From the NCBI GenBank assembly GCA_003155275.1, contig PMCC01000050.1, positions 13,953 through 19,505 on the forward strand: 5,553 nt of DNA. The letters are read 5' to 3'. A model generated the notes under the pieces. The model had not been told where the DNA came from and did no database searches. It was given only the letters and a program-made list of their open reading frames with translations. The stretch's first letter is position 1. Every line of letters starts with the position of its first letter. The DNA comes from Actinomycetota bacterium. Lineage in GTDB: Bacteria > Actinomycetota > Humimicrobiia > Humimicrobiales > Humimicrobiaceae. Made by a program: the position numbers and the translations under genes. Positions 1 through 5,553 of the stretch are shown one piece after another.

Positions 1-702
1 CAGTGTTGAAGATGTCATTAAGCCATTTTTATCACTGGACTTTACACTTCCGACCATCGATTTTATTTCGTCCCATAAATTTTTGGTTTCTTCTTTGGAT
101 ACTTTTTCCCTTCCCAATATAATATCTTCATTGCCAAAATTAACTATCGTGGTTCCAAAAATCTTTTTTACCAGGATTTCATCAATAGTCTGGCATGTCA
201 TTATATTGGCATGCCCGCCCACATACCCGATTCTTGTTTTGGATAATTTGTTTTTTATTGCACAGGCCCTAGAGAAGATATAGAGGTCATGAAGCGCTAA
301 TTTATCATTAAAATCTCCATATATAAATCTGAAGTCAATGCCCAGATCCCATATGTTTGGCATCACATTCTGAGAGCCGGTAATCGAGATGTTAAATGGA
401 TTATAGTCCGTTGCCCAGACTATCATAGGTTTATTGACTCCGGTTATTAAGGGCATTACTCTTGCATCATCACTGAAAGTGCCAAACAACAGAATATAAA
501 GGTCTATATCTTTGCTGTTAAAAAAATCCGCGTTTTTGGCAGCTACAGTATATTCATCAATAAACTCCGGAGCAACAACCGGTTCAAAACCCATCTTTTC
601 AACTGCTTTCACAAGTTGTTCCTGATAACCTACCGCATCTTCTTCATCCTGGTTAAAACCTTTCATCACAACAGTTGTTATACCGACTCTTGGCTTTATC
701 AT
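1..702 (-). CDS. L-fucose/L-arabinose isomerase-like protein, N-terminal part (3' end outside window)
   Basis: An open frame of 234 codons runs from ATG at 702 to the window edge with no stop, so the C-terminal part is missing. The start is supported by AGGA at 712-709, six bases upstream. The order of elements resembles the N-terminal Rossmann-like domains of fucose/arabinose isomerase-type proteins: a first strand (VGITTVV, residues 6-12), an LLFGTFSDD segment (71-79), a KPMIVWAT strand (91-98), a GSQNVMPNIWDLGIDFRFIYGD stretch (residues 109-130), then TRIGYVGGHANIM (156-168) opening a second domain. Known members interconvert aldoses and ketoses using metal-binding acidic residues in the C-terminal half, which cannot be checked here. 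It is the last gene seen in the operon, 40 bases after the MttB-like gene, suggesting a role in the same catabolic route. It could be a non-isomerase relative of the same fold; family assignment is fairly sure, function is not. Confidence 0.75.
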   Translation of the reverse strand, partial: MIKPRVGITTVVMKGFNQDEEDAVGYQEQLVKAVEKMGFEPVVAPEFIDEYTVAAKNADFFNSKDIDLYILLFGTFSDDARVMPLITGVNKPMIVWATDYNPFNISITGSQNVMPNIWDLGIDFRFIYGDFNDKLALHDLYIFSRACAIKNKLSKTRIGYVGGHANIMTCQTIDEILVKKIFGTTIVNFGNEDIILGREKVSKEETKNLWDEIKSMVGSVKSSDKNGLMTSSTL

Positions 703-742
703 CTGTCTTCCTTTCCACTTGAAAACAATTAAAACTAAATTT

Positions 743-2245
743 TTAATATTTTTTAATCTTTTTAATTCTTTCAATTTCATATTGTGCAGCCCTGGCTATT
801 TCCCAGACCGCTTTTCTATCGCTCTTCACCACAAATTCGGGAGCAGGTTTTGACAGGATATCCCTAACCATATCCTTTGCTCTTTCCCTCATGTCTTTGC
901 CGCCTGTTAAATTCATCCACTGGCCCCATGTATTTCTATCAGTTAATTTTGGCAGCCATCTTTCCTGGCTTCTGCAATATTTAAGAGTATGGACACTTGA
1001 AAGAAAATCCGATCTATGTTTTACCTCCCTGAAGGCATCAAGCCCGATGCTTTCCTCACTTACTTCTATCCCTCTAAGCAACCTGAATGCTGCGCCAAGA
1101 ATTTCATTATCCATAAGGCACTGTTCATAGTTTGCTATTCCCATCATGGCGAGATTTCCTATGGCAACATGTATGATATTAACACCTGCCATGGCGCATC
1201 CCAGGAAATGCTCCATGGATTCATATCCCATCTGTGCATCCGGGAGCTTTGAATCGGTTGTGCATGAGCCATAATATGGAATATGATAATAATGTGCCAT
1301 TTGTGCGGACCCCATTTGGATGAGGGTTGATTCAGGCGCATTTCCAGCAAAGTTCATTGACTGCATATCCAGTATGCCTGTTGAAGATGCATAAATACAA
1401 GGAGCACCGGGGTTTGCCATCTGGGAAAGCGCCACTGCCGCCATTATGTTTGCATTATTTTCGGTAATTGCCCCGGCTATTGTATATGGAGTGGTTCCAC
1501 CGGCATTTCCGTCAGTTTCAATATAAACAGGAATTGTATATTTCCCGCATTCAAGCAGTTCCTCAACGAATCCATGGGGATGCGTAAGCGGACTTATGAC
1601 ACAAAGGCCCGCAACAAAGAATGGTTTTTTACAGACATTTTCAACCGAACCGGCAATTACCGATGCCATTTCAAGCTGGAATTTTAACCCTTCCCTACAG
1701 CCGCCGACCAATGTATAGAAGTTTCTTCTGTTGTTTGTAATATTGTGGGCAAAAGCCAGCATTTCGCCCTGGCTGTTGGGCCCAAATTCCGTATCAAGAG
1801 GAATAACAAGAAAATGCTCGATATCCATATTTTCGAGATTAAGTTTTAAACGTGTTAAATCCTCCAGATCTTTCATTGTTGAAGGACGCAGATTGCCATC
1901 CATATCAAGGACGTTTATGGAACCTGCTCCGCTCATTACATACACGTCATCGGAATCATCAAGCATAATGTCATATTTGGTATCTATTCCGTAAAGCCCA
2001 ACTTTATTTGGAGCCATTTTAATATATTTTAAAAATACATTCTCCGGAATTTTTACAATCTGAGCATCATGATCAACAATACAGCCACAGCTTTCCATCA
2101 GTTGTCTTGCTTCAGAATGGAGATTTTTAATTCCAATATTTTCGAGAATATCTACTGTTGATTTATGTATAAGTTCCATCTTATCATCAGATAAAACCTT
2201 ATACTGTCCGCCCTTAACTGGCACAATGCCCTTTTCAGTAATCAC
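743..2245 (-). CDS. MttB superfamily (trimethylamine methyltransferase family) protein, non-pyrrolysine
   Basis: This 500-residue protein is close to the length of MttB (about 495). Characterised family members transfer a methyl group from a quaternary or tertiary amine to the cobalt of a small corrinoid protein in the cytoplasm. Family-like stretches include GIVPVKGGQYKVLSDD near the N-terminus (6-21), YVMSGAGSINVLD (102-114), VISPLTHPHG (216-225), TTDSKLPDAQMGYESMEHFL (329-348), and a C-terminal HTLKY...RW.PKL.DR..W segment (419-440). Pyrrolysine in MttB is at about residue 334, the same part of the chain, but this gene has no in-frame TAG and ends in TAA, so it belongs with MtgB-like enzymes that use other substrates such as betaines. 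The start is GTG at 2245; an in-frame TAA at 2290-2288 with no start codon between them excludes anything longer. It lies 34 bases after the MalG-type permease, so the methylated substrate is probably what the transporter imports. No corrinoid protein gene is visible. Family is sure; substrate is unknown. Confidence 0.93.
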   Translation of the reverse strand: MITEKGIVPVKGGQYKVLSDDKMELIHKSTVDILENIGIKNLHSEARQLMESCGCIVDHDAQIVKIPENVFLKYIKMAPNKVGLYGIDTKYDIMLDDSDDVYVMSGAGSINVLDMDGNLRPSTMKDLEDLTRLKLNLENMDIEHFLVIPLDTEFGPNSQGEMLAFAHNITNNRRNFYTLVGGCREGLKFQLEMASVIAGSVENVCKKPFFVAGLCVISPLTHPHGFVEELLECGKYTIPVYIETDGNAGGTTPYTIAGAITENNANIMAAVALSQMANPGAPCIYASSTGILDMQSMNFAGNAPESTLIQMGSAQMAHYYHIPYYGSCTTDSKLPDAQMGYESMEHFLGCAMAGVNIIHVAIGNLAMMGIANYEQCLMDNEILGAAFRLLRGIEVSEESIGLDAFREVKHRSDFLSSVHTLKYCRSQERWLPKLTDRNTWGQWMNLTGGKDMRERAKDMVRDILSKPAPEFVVKSDRKAVWEIARAAQYEIERIKKIKKY

Positions 2246-2249
2246 TGCT

Positions 2250-2255
2250 CCTCCT
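2250..2255 (-). promoter_or_regulatory. Shine-Dalgarno site AGGAGG deciding the GTG start of the MttB-like gene
   Basis: On the minus strand AGGAGG is followed by AGCA and then GTG at 2245. The four-base spacing is short but workable. The next in-frame candidate, GTG at 2224 (residue 8), would be 25 bases away, so the first GTG is preferred. Confidence 0.75.
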
Positions 2256-2279
2256 GATTTATATTTAAATTTTTGTAAT

Positions 2280-3197
2280 TTATCCTTTTACTGCGCCAAG
2301 GGTCATACCGGCGATAAACCATTTCTGGAACACCAGGAAGATTATGAGAACAGGAATAATAGTTATCATTATTGAGGCGCCATACATTCCAATGGGAACA
2401 ATATATTTGCCACCTGCTATTTTAGCTATAGCAACCGTAATTGTCTGGATTTTCGGGTTTTGCAGATAGACCAGTGCAAAAATAAATTCGTTCCATGTTT
2501 CAAGAAATAATAAAATAATACATGATGCAATTGCCGGTTTCGAAAGAGGAAGCACAATTTGCAGGAAAACCCTGATGTCTGATGCTCCGTCAACTTTGGC
2601 GGATTCCTTTATTTCTTTTGGTATTTCTTCAAAAAATGAACGGAGTATTAAAACCGCAATGGGTATCAAAAATCCAACATACGGTATTATTACAGCAAGA
2701 TATGTATTGATTACTCCCAATTTTTGCAATATAAAAAACAATGGGATCAAAAGAACCTGAGCAGGAATAACAAAACTTGCTATAATAGTCGTAAAAGTAA
2801 GTTCCTTACCTTTAAATTTAAACTGGCTGAAACTAAAAGATGCAAGTGCCGCAATTACGATTGCAATGATTATTGATGAGAATGATGCTATGATACTGTT
2901 CCTGAACATTTCAAGAAAAGAAACATTCAAATTTGTAGCAGCATAATTCCATGCATCTTTATAATTTTGAAGTGTCACAGCTTTGGGGATTAAAAAAAGT
3001 ATATCCTGGTATACAGTTGCTTTTGTCCGAATTGAAAGCGAAAAAATATAAAGTATTGGAAATACGATGAGTATTATGGCAATTATTATTACCACTCTGG
3101 AAAGTATGAATATGCCTGGGTCTTTTTTTAAACTAAAACCATATTTAACATTATATGAATCGCCTTGAATCGCTGCTTTTCTTTTTCCAAGAGCCAT
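2280..3197 (-). CDS. ABC transporter permease, MalG type (CUT1 carbohydrate family)
   Basis: This 305-residue inner-membrane protein would form one half of the translocation channel with the adjacent MalF-type subunit. Hydrophobic segments are visible at about residues 31-55, 101-122, 135-157, 164-186, 222-243 and 268-290, the six expected for MalG. The cytoplasmic EAA loop that docks the ATPase is at about 194-223, in the form KESAKVDGA followed by IVLPLSKPAI; the usual second residue (EAA) is replaced by Ser. The C-terminus FQKWFIAGMTLGAVKG (290-305) is the usual MalG ending. The ATG at 3197 is two bases after the stop of the MalF-type gene, so the two are probably translationally coupled. 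Family position predicts a sugar, oligosaccharide or polyol substrate, but the exact solute cannot be read from the permease. Confidence 0.95.
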   Translation of the reverse strand: MALGKRKAAIQGDSYNVKYGFSLKKDPGIFILSRVVIIIAIILIVFPILYIFSLSIRTKATVYQDILFLIPKAVTLQNYKDAWNYAATNLNVSFLEMFRNSIIASFSSIIIAIVIAALASFSFSQFKFKGKELTFTTIIASFVIPAQVLLIPLFFILQKLGVINTYLAVIIPYVGFLIPIAVLILRSFFEEIPKEIKESAKVDGASDIRVFLQIVLPLSKPAIASCIILLFLETWNEFIFALVYLQNPKIQTITVAIAKIAGGKYIVPIGMYGASIMITIIPVLIIFLVFQKWFIAGMTLGAVKG

Positions 3198-3199
3198 TT

Positions 3200-4123
3200 T
3201 TATACTCCTCTTTTTAAAAATCTGACTCGCAAAACACCAAAGATTATCATTATTGCAAACATAATAAATGCTATCGCAGACCCAACGCCCATTTTATTTG
3301 GACCGTTTGCCGAAAAAGAGTAATAGTACATGATTGTTGTAAGCACTTCTGAACTGTGGACAGGGCCTCCTCTGGTCAAAACATATACGATGTCAAATAC
3401 TCTGAAACTTCCTACAAGATTTAAAATCACATTTAATATAATGGTGGGAAAGATTGAAGGTATTATTATTCTCATTATTTTCCCCCACCAGGTGGCTCCA
3501 TCTACATCCGCAGCTTCAAGAATTTCCCTATCAACTGACTGAAGGCCTGCATAAAAAATTACCATATTATATCCGGTCCACTGCCATATACTGACAAATA
3601 TTACTACCCATATTGCTGCATGGACACTTGATATCCAGGGAAAACTTAAATGAAATATCCGGTTTACCACACCGTCCTGCTCAAGCATTTTTCTCCATGC
3701 GAGACTTACCGCAACAGGAGCCAACACAGCAGGAAAGAATATTATTGTTCTTAGAAGAACGCTGTTTTTAAAATTTCCGAAGAAAATAAAAATTGAAATT
3801 ATAAGAGCAAGTGCAATTTGAACAGTTATGCTTGCAATTACGAAATAGAATGTATTTCTTAAAGATATCCAGAAAAATTTGTCATGAAAAAGTATCTTAA
3901 AATTTTCAAAACCAGTGAATTGTTTAAAGAAGTTTGAATCAAAACCTGTAAATTTATAAAAACTAAGTATTAATGAAAATATGACCGGGGACAAGATTAC
4001 AAATATAAATACTAAAAGCGCCGGCGACGTAAAAGCATAAGGGACGAGGGTATTTCTGTAAAATTTACCGAAATTAATATTTTTGTCCTGTGATTTTATT
4101 TTTTTTTCCATAAATAAATGCAA
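3200..4123 (-). CDS. ABC transporter permease, MalF type (CUT1 carbohydrate family)
   Basis: This 307-residue inner-membrane subunit has hydrophobic segments at about 30-55, 91-115, 124-143, 168-192, 219-245 and 280-298. The EAA loop is canonical (LEAADVDGATWW, 202-213, then RIIIPSIFPTI, 218-228). LTRGGPVHSSEVLTT (249-263) corresponds to the LTxGGP segment typical of MalF-type subunits. It is about 300 residues, the usual short form lacking the large periplasmic loop of E. coli MalF. The likely start is TTG at 4123, because AGGA at 4137-4134 lies ten bases before it. ATG at 4111 is in frame but has no site at a suitable distance, and an in-frame TAA just upstream of the AGGA rules out a longer form. 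It sits between the binding protein and the MalG-type permease, the standard CUT1 order. Confidence 0.94.
   Translation of the reverse strand: MHLFMEKKIKSQDKNINFGKFYRNTLVPYAFTSPALLVFIFVILSPVIFSLILSFYKFTGFDSNFFKQFTGFENFKILFHDKFFWISLRNTFYFVIASITVQIALALIISIFIFFGNFKNSVLLRTIIFFPAVLAPVAVSLAWRKMLEQDGVVNRIFHLSFPWISSVHAAIWVVIFVSIWQWTGYNMVIFYAGLQSVDREILEAADVDGATWWGKIMRIIIPSIFPTIILNVILNLVGSFRVFDIVYVLTRGGPVHSSEVLTTIMYYYSFSANGPNKMGVGSAIAFIMFAIMIIFGVLRVRFLKRGV
3205..3210 (-). promoter_or_regulatory. Shine-Dalgarno site of the MalG-type gene, embedded in the end of the MalF-type gene
   Basis: GAGGAG on the minus strand is made from the last Arg-Gly-Val codons of the upstream permease and lies seven bases before ATG at 3197. 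Ribosomes ending the first permease finish almost on this site, consistent with coupled, near 1:1 synthesis of the two channel subunits. Confidence 0.8.
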
Positions 4124-4133
4124 ACTAAAAAAA

Positions 4134-4137
4134 TCCT
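4134..4137 (-). promoter_or_regulatory. Weak Shine-Dalgarno site AGGA favouring the TTG start of the MalF-type gene
   Basis: AGGA is followed by a T-rich ten-base spacer and TTG at 4123. It is 22 bases from the alternative ATG at 4111, too far to serve it. The weak site and TTG start predict less permease than binding protein, which fits the stoichiometry usual for such importers. Confidence 0.5.
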
Positions 4138-4203
4138 GTTATACAAAGAATATATAGCCTGATTAAAAATATTAAAACTCAAATAAAAACGCAGCATAAA
4201 CCT

Positions 4204-4231
4204 AAGACGGGGACCATCAGGTCCCCGTCTT
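4204..4231. other. GC-rich stem-loop between binding-protein and permease genes (possible attenuator, mRNA-stabilising or terminator hairpin)
   Basis: AAGACGGGGAC at 4204-4214 and GTCCCCGTCTT at 4221-4231 form a perfect 11-bp inverted repeat around a six-base loop. It begins 12 bases after the TAA of the binding-protein gene, in otherwise AT-rich spacer. In the operon (minus) direction the stem is followed by AGGTTTATG, not a run of T, so strong termination is doubtful. In the plus direction it is followed by TTTAATATT, a weak T-tract. Known analogues between binding-protein and permease genes stabilise the upstream mRNA or cause partial termination, giving excess binding protein. The structure is certain; its role is inferred. 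Confidence 0.8.
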
Positions 4232-4243
4232 TTAATATTGGAT

Positions 4244-5553
4244 TTAGCCTTTAAAACCGCAAACAGTATCAAGATTCTTTAATACGTTATCCAGAGTATC
4301 GGTTCCTAAAAGAACAGCGCCAATGCCATCACCCAATGCTTTAATGGGGTCAGGGTACATGTAATATACTTCGCTTTGTGTCCCCGGTGAATTGTAAAGA
4401 GTGATACAGTCTTTTAAAATCGGGCTCGAGATCTCCGGCAGGTTGTTTAAGTCCGCGCCGCTTGCAGGGTTAACGCCGTTGGCCATAAATATTTTTGCTG
4501 CTTCGGGGCTATTTGTCAGTTTGACCCATTTTATTGCAAGGTCAATATTTTTGCCCTTGGCATAGACACCTAGATCTGTTCCAAAGTTTTTATTAAAAAC
4601 CACTTCAGAGGTGTCATTAACCATAGGATACTGGGTTATCCCGATATTAGGATTATCAGCGCTGTTTTCTTCCGGTTTCATTGCACTTGCAAACCAATCA
4701 CCCTGGGCCCACATGAATATACTTTCTTTTTCAAGCCATTTTCCGAATGCCTGTACCTGGTAATCCATATTAAATACATCTTTTCTCCAGACACCTGCAG
4801 CATTAAGCCTTACAAAAGCGTTAAATGAATTTTTAAAAACGTCCTGCTGCCATGATATTTTGCCACTCAGGGCTTCTTCGATTAAATCGGGATCTCCGGC
4901 CTTTTGCTGCTGGTGTACAAAGTTAAAGAATGGATCATAATAACACCAGGTTTCAACAAAGCCTGCAAGAATAACATCATAGCCCTTGGCTTTTGCAGGA
5001 GCGACCATTTTCCCCAATTCTTCTACTGTATAAGCTTCAGTTGCAGGCTTAGGTTCAAATCCTATTTCCTTTAACATGTCTTTATGGTACCACATACATT
5101 CTGTCCAAACATCCTGAGGAAGGATCCAAATCTTATCATTATATCTTATCCCCTTGAAATTATATGCGGCGCCAAGCCACCCCTTCCATTCATTATCAAT
5201 TTTAGAGGTTAAATCTACCAACGCACCCGAGTCAGCTACTTCCTTAAGGTCAGGACCTGGGTAAACCGCAAAAATATCCGGCGCAGTACCGCTTGCAAGA
5301 GCCGGTTTAAGGAACTCATTAAAAGTTGTTACAGTATACTGTTGATAGTCGATTTTAACTCCTGGATTTTCTTTGGCAAAAATTTTTGCAAGCGCATTAT
5401 ATGTATTAAGTATCCCCGTATTGCCATTTTGAAAGTCAGCTATTTTCAAAACTACTTCGCCGGCTGCTGCAGAAGTTTCTGCTGCGGTTGTGGTTGCTGC
5501 TGCTGCTGTGGTTGCTGGAGCTGCCGTTGTTTCAGCTGCTGCTGCAGTTGTTG
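4244..5553 (-). CDS. ABC transporter extracellular substrate-binding protein, MalE/CUT1 type (5' end outside window)
   Basis: The frame is open from the window edge to TAA at 4246-4244, giving about 435 residues without the N-terminus. A TTG at 5449 is not the start: coding continues upstream through a Thr/Ala linker, and a signal peptide, probably with a lipoprotein cysteine, is expected outside the window. Numbering from that TTG, the mature domain shows family-1 solute-binding features: LAKIFAKENPGVKIDY (20-35), FLKPALASGTAPDIF (46-60), ALVDLTS (76-82), a central WLEKESIFMWAQGDWF (238-253), DLGVYAKGKNIDLAIKWVKL (292-311) and a late NGVNPAS (324-330). It would capture the solute outside the membrane and deliver it to the two permeases. 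Twelve Trp and many Tyr/Phe, some in clusters at 115-121, 168-177 and 247-253, suggest an aromatic-lined pocket, as in sugar binders. The ligand is unknown; a quaternary amine cannot be excluded given the MttB-like neighbour. Confidence 0.93.
   Translation of the reverse strand, partial: TTAAAAETTAAPATTAAAATTTAAETSAAAGEVVLKIADFQNGNTGILNTYNALAKIFAKENPGVKIDYQQYTVTTFNEFLKPALASGTAPDIFAVYPGPDLKEVADSGALVDLTSKIDNEWKGWLGAAYNFKGIRYNDKIWILPQDVWTECMWYHKDMLKEIGFEPKPATEAYTVEELGKMVAPAKAKGYDVILAGFVETWCYYDPFFNFVHQQQKAGDPDLIEEALSGKISWQQDVFKNSFNAFVRLNAAGVWRKDVFNMDYQVQAFGKWLEKESIFMWAQGDWFASAMKPEENSADNPNIGITQYPMVNDTSEVVFNKNFGTDLGVYAKGKNIDLAIKWVKLTNSPEAAKIFMANGVNPASGADLNNLPEISSPILKDCITLYNSPGTQSEVYYMYPDPIKALGDGIGAVLLGTDTLDNVLKNLDTVCGFKG
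5462..5551 (-). repeat. Low-complexity Thr/Ala linker coding repeat (GCA/ACA-rich)
   Basis: Thirty consecutive codons encode 16 Ala, 10 Thr, 2 Glu, 1 Pro and 1 Ser, with 13 of the 16 Ala codons being GCA. On the plus strand this appears as repeated CTG/TTG-like triplets. Such linkers commonly tether lipoprotein binding domains to the membrane in Gram-positive bacteria. The stretch is a likely place for slippage and length variation between strains. It continues to, and may extend past, the window edge. Confidence 0.85.

Noticed and set aside
83..283. Plus-strand open frame of 66 codons
   Set aside because: It lies wholly opposite the isomerase-like gene, resembles no family and is best explained as a shadow frame.
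703..742. Terminator between the MttB-like and isomerase-like genes
   Set aside because: The gap is AT-rich but has no GC-rich inverted repeat, so the two genes are probably cotranscribed.
891..1994. Several plus-strand open frames, and a short minus-strand frame at 1159-1350, within the MttB-like gene
   Set aside because: They overlap a clearly conserved 500-codon gene and their translations show no recognisable motifs.
2575..3542. Plus-strand open frames opposite the two permease genes
   Set aside because: They are antisense shadows of conserved membrane-protein genes.
4124..4160. Internal promoter before the MalF-type gene (TTAATC, 17 bases, TATAAC on the minus strand)
   Set aside because: The -35 match is poor, and the start point would fall after the AGGA ribosome site, leaving a transcript without it. 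AT-rich spacer makes chance matches likely.
5447..5449. TTG as the start of the binding-protein gene
   Set aside because: The same frame continues upstream through the Thr/Ala linker to the window edge, and a start here would remove the export signal.
5461..5553. CTG/CTGCTG repeats as a noncoding or CRISPR-like repeat
   Set aside because: They are in-frame Ala/Thr codons of a linker, with no spacer-repeat structure.

Overview
The window is AT-rich bacterial DNA, and every gene I can support lies on the minus strand. I read it as part of one catabolic operon, transcribed from high to low coordinates. Strong Shine-Dalgarno sites (AGGAGG, GAGGAG), AT-rich codons, TAA stops, GTG and TTG starts and a Thr/Ala-rich linker on the binding protein suggest a low-GC anaerobic Firmicute, probably in Clostridia. 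That placement is inference; no taxonomic marker gene is present.

Layout in transcription order: (1) 5553-4244, an extracytoplasmic substrate-binding protein of the MalE-like CUT1 type, whose 5' end lies outside the window; (2) a 120-base gap at 4243-4124 holding a perfect 11-bp GC-rich stem-loop; (3) 4123-3200, a MalF-type ABC permease; (4) 3197-2280, a MalG-type ABC permease; (5) 2245-743, a 500-residue member of the MttB (trimethylamine methyltransferase) superfamily with no in-frame TAG, so not a pyrrolysine protein; (6) 702-1, the first 234 residues of a protein resembling the N-terminal part of the L-fucose/L-arabinose isomerase family, open to the window edge. That last frame is easily missed because it has no stop codon here. 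No intergenic stretch exceeds 300 bases, and no ATPase gene is seen, as is common for CUT1 systems that share an MsmX/MsmK-type ATPase.

The main interest is the combination. A carbohydrate-type importer is followed closely by a corrinoid-dependent-type methyltransferase and a sugar-isomerase-like protein. Characterised MttB relatives demethylate methylamines or betaines. Here the neighbours point to a sugar- or polyol-like methylated compound that is imported, demethylated and possibly isomerised. The cognate corrinoid protein, the corrinoid:tetrahydrofolate methyltransferase and any regulator are not in the window, so the substrate and pathway remain a hypothesis.
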